Source of the DNA: Bdellovibrionales bacterium
GTDB lineage: Bacteria > Bdellovibrionota > UBA1018
DNA: 16,115 bases
Direction of reading: 5' to 3'
NCBI GenBank assembly: GCA_018968995.1
Contig: JAGWZD010000015.1
Coordinates: 1 to 16,115, forward strand
The position numbers were made by a program, and so were the translations under genes. Each line of letters opens with the position of its first letter. The stretch's first letter is position 1. Of this stretch, positions 7,133 through 13,839 are shown in pieces. The notes beneath the pieces were generated by a model, which was not told the origin of the DNA, searched no databases, and was given only the letters and a program-made list of their open reading frames with translations.

Positions 7133-7491
7133 AACGTCTCTCCTTTTGAAGCGTCTTCTGACCTTTTTTCCTTTCGGCCCATCTTACGCCCGAGATCACG
7201 CTCGATCACCAGCTCAAGACCCGAGGGCGTATCGATCTTCAGCGAAACTCCCCCTTGGCCGACCCAGTTCCGAAGATTCTCGCGGCTGATCTGAAGGCGC
7301 AAGCAGGAGGCGCTGCCCTCGAGGCTCGTTGCCTCAAAGTCGCCTGAGCTTACCTCGCACTCCAAAAGCTTCACCTCACGGCTCGACGGAGCACAAACAC
7401 TCATTTGTAGAGAATGCCCTTCGGCAAGAGCGCTCAGCTCGTCGTCGGAAAACCGAAAACGAATCCGATCCTGGGCGAATCTCAGCTTCAC
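7129..7491 (-). CDS. Conserved small protein of unknown function in the Mo operon (DUF7009-like?)
   Basis: 120 residues, soluble, no signal peptide or membrane segment. The N-terminus (MKLRFAQDRIRFRFSDDELSAL, quoted in part: MKLRF, IRFRFS) and the C-terminal strand ending in LELVIERD followed by a charged tail resemble short proteins that I recall under the label DUF7009; this is from memory and uncertain. The body alternates hydrophobic and polar residues, suggesting a mostly beta fold. Two cysteines are visible at 33 and 45 and one at 63, not in a metal-binding spacing. It starts with GTG overlapping the fdhD stop (GTGA) and its own stop overlaps the oxidoreductase start (TTGA), so it is translationally coupled to both. 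Being wedged between the sulfurtransferase and the enzyme it matures suggests a chaperone or accessory role, but that is inference only. Confidence 0.75.
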   Translation of the reverse strand: MKLRFAQDRIRFRFSDDELSALAEGHSLQMSVCAPSSREVKLLECEVSSGDFEATSLEGSASCLRLQISRENLRNWVGQGGVSLKIDTPSGLELVIERDLGRKMGRKEKRSEDASKGETF

Positions 7492-8366
7492 AAAAGCCTC
7501 CCTGGATCATGATAAACGTTAAAACGCCCTTCGCGAATAAAACCGATCAGCGTCATCTTGCGGTCAATCGCAAGCTCGAGGGCAAGACTCGACGGAGCAC
7601 CAAGCGCGGCGATGACGGGGATTCCCGCCTGACTTGCCTTTTGAACGAGCTCAAAACTGATCCGGCCACTCAGCATCAGAATACTATCGCTTAGCGGTAA
7701 AACGCCCCGCTCATAGGCCGCCCCGACCACCTTATCGAGCGCGTTGTGACGTCCGACGTCCTCTTTGAGATCCAGTAGGCTGCCACGAGAGTCAAAAAGA
7801 GCAGAGGCATGAAGCCCGCCTGTGGACTCGAATACCTCTTGAGCGGCACGGAGCCTCTGGGGAAGCTCCAAAATCATCCGACGCGAGATCGACCTTTCAG
7901 CCACAGAAGCTGTCTCGAAGTTGGGACGCGCCCTGAGCGCATCGATTGAGGCTTTGCCACAGACCCCACAGCTCGAGTTGACATAAAAATGTCTCTCCAT
8001 GCTTCCCAGTTCGAGAACCTGGGGATTTTTATAAACCAGCTTCACGATGTTGCTGTGGCCCAGAGGGGCAAGCGGAGGCCCGCAATATCCGATGCTCGCG
8101 AAATGCTCCGAAAAAGGCTTGCTCGCCGGCACCAGTCCTTCGGTGACCAGAAAGCCCAGGGCCAGCGCAAAGTCATCGCCTGGAGTACGCAGCGTGATCG
8201 AAATGCTCTTTTGATTTTTCAGCCCCTCGGGAGTCATCCACTCCAGACGAATCTCGAGCGGCTCCTCGATTGCCAGCTGATCGGCGCGTCTGGAGGAGCC
8301 CGTCTCATCAAAACGCTCCATCTGAATTTCCATCAGCCCGGTCTTAGGAGTCTGCCTGAATTCCAT
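7488..8366 (-). CDS. fdhD: Formate dehydrogenase accessory sulfurtransferase FdhD
   Basis: Transfers sulfur from a cysteine desulfurase to the Mo-bis-MGD cofactor before insertion into formate-dehydrogenase-type enzymes; cytoplasmic. Visible landmarks are the N-terminal TPGDD-ALALGFLVTEGL, the catalytic loop SSCGVCGKAS with the two cysteines at 133 and 136, and the later DVGRHNALDKVVG and ILMLSGRISFELVQKA blocks; all are diagnostic. Length (292 residues) is usual. The frame also allows a GTG at 8372, but AGGGAG directly abuts that codon, while it is 5 bases from the ATG at 8366-8364, so the ATG is preferred. It lies 15 bases after moeA and overlaps the next gene by GTGA. Its presence argues that the neighbouring oxidoreductase carries a sulfurated cofactor. 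Confidence 0.94.
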   Translation of the reverse strand: MEFRQTPKTGLMEIQMERFDETGSSRRADQLAIEEPLEIRLEWMTPEGLKNQKSISITLRTPGDDFALALGFLVTEGLVPASKPFSEHFASIGYCGPPLAPLGHSNIVKLVYKNPQVLELGSMERHFYVNSSCGVCGKASIDALRARPNFETASVAERSISRRMILELPQRLRAAQEVFESTGGLHASALFDSRGSLLDLKEDVGRHNALDKVVGAAYERGVLPLSDSILMLSGRISFELVQKASQAGIPVIAALGAPSSLALELAIDRKMTLIGFIREGRFNVYHDPGRLL

Positions 8367-8381
8367 ATTCACTCCCTCTCG

Positions 8382-9638
8382 TCAGGCGCTTGTCGAAGGA
8401 ATCAGCGGATAAGCCGCAACCGGCGTTCCTGCTGAGAGTCTTTCCTGGGCACTTGGATCAATCTTCACCCAGTGAGTACAGTCCATCATCGGAGCCATCC
8501 GTGAGGGCTGTTGATTTTCGTGAAACTCAATCACGCTCATTCCATTTTCGTTTTTTCGAACCATAGCCCTGTAGAAGCAGGTGGTCTCTGACGTTACTCG
8601 CACGTCCTGATTCAAGGGGAAATAAAATGGCGCCTCTTGAGGCTGCGCCGCCCAGTTGCGAAGCAGCGGCACGAGAAAAAATCTCACACTGACGGCCGAA
8701 GTCACCGGATTCCCGGGCAATCCTAGATGAATCAGCGGCGCACCTGTTCTGACAGGAATCTCAGAGAGCACCACCGGTTTACCGGGCCTGACTTTCACCT
8801 TTTGAAAGTGGAACCTGGCCTTGAGCTGCTGAAGCGCTTCGACCAAAAAATCGAGCTTTCCCACCGAGACTGCCCCCGTTGTGACGAGAAGATCCATCTT
8901 CGAGGCCGCGCTCTCTGAAAGATGTGCAGCAAAGCTGCTGATTTCGTCTTCGACAAACCCGAGAGGGATCACCTCGCAACCAAGGTCTCTGAGAATGGAA
9001 GAAAGATATAAAAATGAAGAATTGCGGATCATCCCCGGCCGAGGCGTCTCTTCGATGGAGGTGAGCTCGGAACCAGTGCAAAGAAGACCCACACGAAGGC
9101 GCCGAAGCACCTGAATCTCCACCACCCCGAGTGTGGCCAGAAGCAAGAGGTCTTCATGGCGGATCACTCGTCCGGCAGAAACAAGCACGGCTCCTTTGGT
9201 GACATCTTCTCCGATCTGACGGACGTTTTGCCCAGGTTTTACAGGCACCGTGAAAACGGCGCCGGAATCGCTGGGCTCAGACACATCCTCAACACGAACG
9301 ACTGCATCAGCGCCCGAAGGAAGTGCTGCTCCCGTTAGGATCTCAAAGACCTGCTCTTCTGAGGAAAACCCGGGAGCATCGCCTGCTTTCAGGATCCCTT
9401 CAGATTTTAAAAACGTATTGAGACGTTTATTAAGAAAGCTGCTCTGAACCGCGTAGCCATCCATCGCCGAGGTCTTCCACAACGGAAAATCCTCCGGTGC
9501 AAGCAGATCGGCTGCCAGAATACGTCCGAGCGCCTCAGAAATAGAAACTTTCTCCAGCACACGAGGAAGGCTCTTCGCGCACTTTTCCAGAAGCCCAAGG
9601 GCGGTTTCGTAGGTGACCACCGTCTCTGGCGTACTCAA
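8382..9638 (-). CDS. moeA: Molybdopterin molybdenumtransferase MoeA
   Basis: Inserts molybdate into adenylylated molybdopterin, releasing AMP; cytoplasmic, works as a dimer. In order in the 418 residues: SAMDGYAV with D60, LTGAALPSGADAVV at 101-114, the GEDV motif with D145, CTGSEL with E191, VEDE around D231, GAVSVGKLDF with D263 (the usual GGVSVG has Ala for the second Gly), and KVRPGKPVVL plus GLPGNPVTS near 281-313. The C-terminal domain IV (to 418) is complete. The start is TTG at 9638-9636 overlapping the cupin stop as TTGA, with AGGGGAG 9 bases upstream; no better ATG exists before the first motif. It is second in the molybdenum operon. No moaA, moaC or moaE is present here, so molybdopterin itself is made elsewhere. 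Confidence 0.94.
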   Translation of the reverse strand: MSTPETVVTYETALGLLEKCAKSLPRVLEKVSISEALGRILAADLLAPEDFPLWKTSAMDGYAVQSSFLNKRLNTFLKSEGILKAGDAPGFSSEEQVFEILTGAALPSGADAVVRVEDVSEPSDSGAVFTVPVKPGQNVRQIGEDVTKGAVLVSAGRVIRHEDLLLLATLGVVEIQVLRRLRVGLLCTGSELTSIEETPRPGMIRNSSFLYLSSILRDLGCEVIPLGFVEDEISSFAAHLSESAASKMDLLVTTGAVSVGKLDFLVEALQQLKARFHFQKVKVRPGKPVVLSEIPVRTGAPLIHLGLPGNPVTSAVSVRFFLVPLLRNWAAQPQEAPFYFPLNQDVRVTSETTCFYRAMVRKNENGMSVIEFHENQQPSRMAPMMDCTHWVKIDPSAQERLSAGTPVAAYPLIPSTSA

Positions 9639-10168
9639 TGGATCCGCTCCCCTTCTGCCCTGGTGAATTTCAAGACAGCGTCTCGGTGCTGTGGAAAAAG
9701 CTTCAAGAGCTCCTCGCGACTTTTCAGCTCAAAGTCTTCGAACTCAAAGCCCGGCGAAACAGTCGTGCCCATCAGGGCCCAGGCTCCGCCTTCTTTCAGG
9801 CGTAGAGCCTGCCAGTTGCCGCCCGGAACGACGACCTGTGGGGACTCTCCGGCCATGACATCTGCCCCTAAAACGAAAGTGTGGAGTTTTCCCTGGGGAT
9901 CGATCTGAATCATCTCTACCGGATCCCCACCGTAGAAATGAAAGATCTCGTCGCTCTTTTGCAGCAGATGCAAAGCCGAGAAGCTGCTGGGAACCACCAC
10001 GTAGTAGATCGCTGTGGCCAGCCGGCGGCTGCCCGACCGGGAAATGCCAGCAGCCTCGGCGGGAATGCCGACGACGTGGCGGTAGGTTTCTTTGTAGTAG
10101 CCCCCTTCTTCAGGAAGCGGTTTTAAACCGAGCTTCTCGATCAGTTCGTTTGCAGTTGCAGCGGACAT
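9635..10168 (-). CDS. Cupin-like protein of the DUF985 (Cupin_5) family, first gene of the Mo operon
   Basis: 177 residues forming a single cupin-type beta barrel. Diagnostic phrases of the DUF985 family are LPEEGGYYKETYR at 18-30, RLATAIYYVV at 49-58, FSALHLLQKSDEIFHFYGGDP at 63-83 (here quoted in parts: FSALHLL, DEIFHFY), VVPGGNWQALR at 113-123 and TVSPGFEFEDFEL at 136-148. H67, E74 and H77 could bind a metal, as in other cupins. The function of the family is not established; sugar-epimerase-like or small-molecule-binding roles have been suggested. It begins with ATG at 10168-10166 behind a poor Shine-Dalgarno sequence (GGGGT) and its stop overlaps moeA's TTG start, so both are coupled. The association with molybdenum genes is unexpected. 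Confidence 0.88.
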   Translation of the reverse strand: MSAATANELIEKLGLKPLPEEGGYYKETYRHVVGIPAEAAGISRSGSRRLATAIYYVVVPSSFSALHLLQKSDEIFHFYGGDPVEMIQIDPQGKLHTFVLGADVMAGESPQVVVPGGNWQALRLKEGGAWALMGTTVSPGFEFEDFELKSREELLKLFPQHRDAVLKFTRAEGERIH

Positions 10169-10310
10169 GCAGACCCCATCTTTTGGACACCCTTCGGCCC
10201 GATCAAACCTGAAATGAAAGGCGATTAGCTGGCAATTACCGTAGTCTTTTTAGCCTCTTATTTCAACAGCGCTACCTTACCGTTATCCACGAAAGCACCT
10301 GAAAGCTTCT
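10169..10310. promoter_or_regulatory. Divergent control region between the Mo operon and the MFS-pxp operon
   Basis: These 142 bases must hold the promoters of both operons. The heptamer TTACCGT occurs twice, at 10236-10242 and 10277-10283, 41 bases apart start to start, or about four helical turns, which could be a regulator's direct repeat. On the minus strand TTGAAA near 10266-10261 followed 17 bases later by TACGGT is a poor sigma-70-like pair. No FNR (TTGAT-N4-ATCAA) or CRP half-sites and no molybdenum-cofactor riboswitch were recognisable. Assignments inside the region are tentative. Confidence 0.4.
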
Positions 10311-11576
10311 TTGCAGTGGCAACGTATCTCATCTACGATCGACGATGTGCCGGTAGACCCTAATTCGGAACCCAGAGCAAATTCGCCTTTTAGAACTCTC
10401 ATTGCGGCCATGGTGGGATGGGCGCTAGATGCCATGGATTTTGTGATCTTTTTGATGGCTATCCCGGCCCTTTCGGCTGAATTCGGGTTTGGACCAGGTT
10501 CAGCGGGGTTACTCGCCACGTTCACACTGCTGAGCTCTGCCGCTGGGGGCGTCCTCTTTGGGGCGCTTGCCGATCGATTTGGGAGAGTGCGGGTTCTCAA
10601 CATCACGATTCTTGTCTACTCTTTTGCCTCTTTAGGAACAGCAACCTCACAGTCTTTTCTACAGCTCGCTCTCTGGCGCGCACTTTTGGGTCTAGGCATG
10701 GGAGGCGAATGGGCTGCTGGAGCGACACTCGTGAGCGAAACCTGGCCTGCTCCGCATCGCGCCAAGGCCATTGGCATCATGCAATCGGGATGGGCGCTGG
10801 GCTACATGGCCGCGGCCTTACTTGCGGCTTGGATTCTTCCGGTTTGGGGATGGCGTACGCTTTTTATCCTAGGCGTGCTCCCCGCGCTCTTTACGTTCTG
10901 GGTTCGCCATCACATCGACGAGCCCGAAATCTGGAAAAATAAAACCGAAAAAAGTCCACTTTGGACGCCGACAAAAGTCATCTTCTCACCGTCGCTTCGT
11001 CCCACCACTGTGAAGGCTATTTTTCTCTGTGCCACGGTCATGTTTGGCTACTGGGGCCTTTTCACCTGGCTTCCGTCGTTTCTGTCCTCGCCTGTCGAAA
11101 AAGGAGGCGCAGGTCTCTCGCTCGTGGGCTCGATGAAATGGATTTTACTCATTCAAAGTGGCGCGTTTCTAGGCTACCTGAGCTTTGGATTTCTGGCCGA
11201 TCGATGGGGAAGGCGTAGGTCTTTCTCGGCCTTTCTTGTCATTGCCGCCCTTCTTGTTCCTTTTTTTGGAAACTCAGCCCGAAGCAGCGAGGCGCTCCTG
11301 ATTCTAGGACCACTGGTGGGATTTTTTGGCCACGGATTTTTTAGCGTCTTTGGAGTGCTTTTAGCTGAGCTTTTTCCCACTGAGGTTCGAGCTACGGCGC
11401 AAAGTCTTGTTTACAATACGGGACGTGCCTTCAGTGCCTTTGCTCCTTGGGTGATTGGTGGCGTAGCCGCGAGCCGCGGCTATGGCTTTGCGCTCGGAGG
11501 GACTTCTTTGTTTTTTCTGGCAGGAGGAATTCTGGTTTTTATGCTTCCTGAGACTCAAGGAAATCGCCTTAAATGA
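10311..11576 (+). CDS. MFS transporter (sialate/carboxylate:H+ symporter type), linked to 5-oxoprolinase genes
   Basis: 421-residue major facilitator with about 12 membrane helices. It has motif A in the first half (GALADRFGR, 84-92), its echo in the second half (DRWGRRRS), and the phrases GWALDAMDF at 36-44 and GMGGEWAAGATLVSE at 129-143, which resemble the NanT/JEN1-like metabolite:H+ symporters for sialate, lactate or similar carboxylates. It overlaps pxpB by ATGA and leads the pxp operon, so import of 5-oxoproline (pyroglutamate) or a precursor is a reasonable inference; the substrate is not encoded in the sequence. The start is uncertain: TTG at 10311 has no clear Shine-Dalgarno sequence, and GTG at 10347 is an alternative. 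The conserved domain begins at about residue 27 in the longer form, so either start leaves it intact. Confidence 0.85.
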   Translation: MQWQRISSTIDDVPVDPNSEPRANSPFRTLIAAMVGWALDAMDFVIFLMAIPALSAEFGFGPGSAGLLATFTLLSSAAGGVLFGALADRFGRVRVLNITILVYSFASLGTATSQSFLQLALWRALLGLGMGGEWAAGATLVSETWPAPHRAKAIGIMQSGWALGYMAAALLAAWILPVWGWRTLFILGVLPALFTFWVRHHIDEPEIWKNKTEKSPLWTPTKVIFSPSLRPTTVKAIFLCATVMFGYWGLFTWLPSFLSSPVEKGGAGLSLVGSMKWILLIQSGAFLGYLSFGFLADRWGRRRSFSAFLVIAALLVPFFGNSARSSEALLILGPLVGFFGHGFFSVFGVLLAELFPTEVRATAQSLVYNTGRAFSAFAPWVIGGVAASRGYGFALGGTSLFFLAGGILVFMLPETQGNRLK

Positions 11577-12220
11577 TCAGGCCTCAGTGCACTTGGGTAT
11601 CTGAAGACGCGCTTCTCCTTCGCTGGGAGCCTGATCCCAAGACTGGGGTCAGTCTTGCGCCACAGCAGGCGTTTCATGAACTCAACCGCCACAAAAGCGC
11701 TGATATTTTAGATCTCATTCCCGGGGCGTGCACGCTGCTGGTTTGCTTTGATTCTCAAATCGCAGTGAGCAAGCTTCAGCAGTATCCAAAAAAGCTCACC
11801 GAGCGCCTCTCTCAGCTGAAAGAAAAAGTCTCGCGCCAAAAACCCGCTCTAAAAATTCCCATGCGTTACGACGGCATGGACCTCGATTTGGTTGCCTCCC
11901 ATCTGGGGTACTCTGTCCCCGCTTTTATTCAATGGCACTCCAGCCTTTTATTTCGAGTGGCGTTCATTGGGTTTGCGCCCGGATTTCCCTATCTTGTTCC
12001 CACCGAAGGAAGCTTCGACATTCCGCGCCTCTCTGAACCTCGAGTGCGCGTCCCCTCGGGAAGTGTTGCCCTGGCGGGTTCTTTTTGTGGGATCTACCCC
12101 CACTCCACCTCCGGCGGATGGAGGATCATCGGTACCTCGGATGTACTGCTTTTTGACCCCAAGCGTAGGCGCGCCGCGCTTCTTGCTCCAGGCGATACTG
12201 TGAGGTTTACAGCCCAATGA
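11573..12220 (+). CDS. pxpB: 5-oxoprolinase subunit PxpB (KipI family)
   Basis: One of three subunits of the prokaryotic ATP-dependent 5-oxoprolinase that opens 5-oxoproline to glutamate. The 215 residues carry the KipI/allophanate-hydrolase subunit-1 landmarks: IPMRYDG at 95-101, FIGFAPGFPYL at 131-141, PRLSEPRVRVPSGSVALAG at 151-169, GIYPHSTSGGWRIIG at 173-187 and LFDP at 193-196, ending in APGDTVRF. It starts with ATG overlapping the MFS stop (ATGA) and overlaps pxpC in the same way. The older name KipI reflects an inhibitor of a sporulation kinase in Bacillus; with pxpC and pxpA beside it, the oxoprolinase role is much more likely. Confidence 0.94.
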   Translation: MIRPQCTWVSEDALLLRWEPDPKTGVSLAPQQAFHELNRHKSADILDLIPGACTLLVCFDSQIAVSKLQQYPKKLTERLSQLKEKVSRQKPALKIPMRYDGMDLDLVASHLGYSVPAFIQWHSSLLFRVAFIGFAPGFPYLVPTEGSFDIPRLSEPRVRVPSGSVALAGSFCGIYPHSTSGGWRIIGTSDVLLFDPKRRRAALLAPGDTVRFTAQ

Positions 12221-13101
12221 GTCTTGAAGTGATCAAGCCAGGATCTCAGTCCTCCATTCAAGGCTTCGGCGTTTGGGGCAGAGGAAGCCAAGGAATGGCT
12301 CCCGGTGGCGTGATGGATCGCCTCTCTGCAAGAGTGGCGAATCTTATTGTTTCAAATCCACCTGAAGCTTCGGTGCTTGAGTTCACCCTGCTTGGGCCAG
12401 AGCTTCTGATTTTAAACCATCACACCGTCAGCGTTTTTGGTGGCGATTTCAAAATTCTGCTCAACGGTCAGCCTCAAGCCTGGGGTGAGGCGTTCTCGGT
12501 TAAAAAAGGCGATCGGCTGAAGATCGGGTCCGCAAGCCAGGGTGTTCGAGGGTATTTAGCCATCGCCGGTGGATTTAAGCCCACTCACGCACTCGGTGCT
12601 CTACAGTCGTCTCTTCAAAGCGGGGATCGTTTAGACGTCCTAAAAATGAAAGCGCCTCAGAAAACCTCTCGTTTTGGTGATGCTGCCCGCATCCAAAAGC
12701 TCATTCAGGATGACCTTCAGAACCCCATCCGCGTTTTGCCGGGGCCTCAGGCACATTTTTTTTCAAAAACTGAACTCCATAAACTGGTCACTGAATCTTA
12801 TCGAGTCAGTCCTCACTCCAACCGCATGGGAATCCGACTCGAGGGCACTGCCTTGAAGCATCAAGGCGCTACTGAAATTCCCTCCGAGGCCAACACCTTT
12901 GGAGCGATCCAAGTGCCGCCATCCGGGCTTCCTATTGTGCTTGGAGCCGACCTTCCGATCACAGGAGGCTATCCGAAAATCGCTACCGTGATTGAGCGCG
13001 ATCATTGGCGCCTGGCACAAGTACGCCCCGGAGATGAGCTTCGATTGGAGTGGTGCACGCTTGAAGACGCTAGACGACTTCGCCTGGAACTCGTTAAATG
13101 A
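12217..13101 (+). CDS. pxpC: 5-oxoprolinase subunit PxpC (KipA family)
   Basis: Partner of PxpB; together they are thought to activate 5-oxoproline with ATP. The 294 residues show the KipA/allophanate-hydrolase subunit-2 pattern: the start SLEVIKPGSQSSIQ, GVWGRGSQGMAPGGVMD and SARVANLIVSNP within the first 50 residues, GYLAIAGGF near 110, RVLPGPQ near 173, SNRMGIRLEG near 203, and GAIQVPPSGLPIVLGAD with GGYPKIATVIERD near 229-262. The length is complete. ATG overlaps the pxpB stop as ATGA. PxpC is normally encoded beside PxpB, sometimes fused to it; here they are separate genes. Confidence 0.94.
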   Translation: MSLEVIKPGSQSSIQGFGVWGRGSQGMAPGGVMDRLSARVANLIVSNPPEASVLEFTLLGPELLILNHHTVSVFGGDFKILLNGQPQAWGEAFSVKKGDRLKIGSASQGVRGYLAIAGGFKPTHALGALQSSLQSGDRLDVLKMKAPQKTSRFGDAARIQKLIQDDLQNPIRVLPGPQAHFFSKTELHKLVTESYRVSPHSNRMGIRLEGTALKHQGATEIPSEANTFGAIQVPPSGLPIVLGADLPITGGYPKIATVIERDHWRLAQVRPGDELRLEWCTLEDARRLRLELVK

Positions 13102-13820
13102 GAGATGTGATAGCGATGGATCTGAATGCGGACATCGGTGAGGGTTTTGACACCCGCGAACTGCTACCTTGGCTAAGCTCCGTGAGCATCGCCTGCGGTG
13201 GGCACGCGGGCGATGATCGCTCGATGCATGAAGCGATTCAGGCCGCTCTCACCCATGGACTAAAACTGGGGGCTCATCCCTCCTACCCCGATCGCGAAGG
13301 ATTTGGACGCCAAGACCTGGACCTGGAAGAAAGCAAACTCGTTGAACTCCTTCAGAACCAAGTATCCGCACTCGATCGCATCGCTCGCGCTGAGGGTGCA
13401 ACCCTGGCTCATGTGAAACCTCATGGCGCTCTTTATAATCGCTCTGCCCGCGATCTTGCTCTCGCCAGGGTTATTGCTCGAGCGATTCATGAAATGAATT
13501 TAGGCTTAAAACTCGTCGGACTTGCCGGATCCAAATCTGCTCAGGCCGCCCAAGAGATGGGCATACCGTTTTTGAATGAAGCCTTCGCCGATCGTCGCTA
13601 CGAAGCGAGTGGAGCTCTGGTGTCTCGATCTCACCCTCAAGCGCTGATCACTGATCCGGTTGAGGCTTCACGCCAGGCCCAAGAAATTGCGCTTCATGGA
13701 CGTGTGACCGCGCTCGATGGAAGCGCCCTCACTCTTCGGGCCCAGACCCTGTGCATCCACTCGGATACTCCTGGAGCCGCTCAAATCGCCCAGGCGGTTG
13801 CAACAGCCCTTCGGGGATGA
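13098..13820 (+). CDS. pxpA: 5-oxoprolinase subunit PxpA (LamB/YcsF family)
   Basis: Third subunit of the ATP-dependent 5-oxoprolinase, thought to catalyse the ring-opening step. The 240 residues follow the family almost motif by motif: MDLNADIGEGFD at 7-18, IACGGHAGDD at 31-40, LGAHPSYPDREGFGRQ at 57-72, HVKPHGALYN at 105-114, and FADRRYEASGALVSR at 163-177. The usual ACGFHAG has Gly in place of Phe. The ATG at 13098 overlaps the pxpC stop (ATGA); a second in-frame ATG at 13116 sits exactly where most family members begin (M-x-LNAD), so the first six residues are uncertain. A hairpin overlaps its stop codon and probably ends the operon. Confidence 0.94.
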   Translation: MRDVIAMDLNADIGEGFDTRELLPWLSSVSIACGGHAGDDRSMHEAIQAALTHGLKLGAHPSYPDREGFGRQDLDLEESKLVELLQNQVSALDRIARAEGATLAHVKPHGALYNRSARDLALARVIARAIHEMNLGLKLVGLAGSKSAQAAQEMGIPFLNEAFADRRYEASGALVSRSHPQALITDPVEASRQAQEIALHGRVTALDGSALTLRAQTLCIHSDTPGAAQIAQAVATALRG

Positions 13821-13839
13821 TTTTCTCATCCCGAATTTT
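13810..13839 (+). terminator. Hairpin terminator overlapping both convergent stop codons
   Basis: Left arm 13810-13820 (TTCGGGGATGA), loop TTTTC, right arm 13826-13835 (TCATCCCGAA): ten paired bases with one bulged G, then T4 at 13836-13839. The left arm contains the pxpA stop codon and the right arm the stop codon of the opposing AzgA-type permease gene. The T-run is only on the plus-strand side, so it looks like a terminator of the pxp operon; for the minus strand it would be a stem without a U-tract. Confidence 0.6.

Noticed and set aside
10169..10310. Molybdenum-cofactor riboswitch or FNR site upstream of the Mo operon
   Set aside because: No long structured leader or TTGAT-N4-ATCAA site could be recognised in the 142 bases.
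11573..12220. KipI as a sporulation-kinase inhibitor
   Set aside because: The adjacent KipA and LamB/YcsF genes define the 5-oxoprolinase complex; nothing here suggests sporulation.
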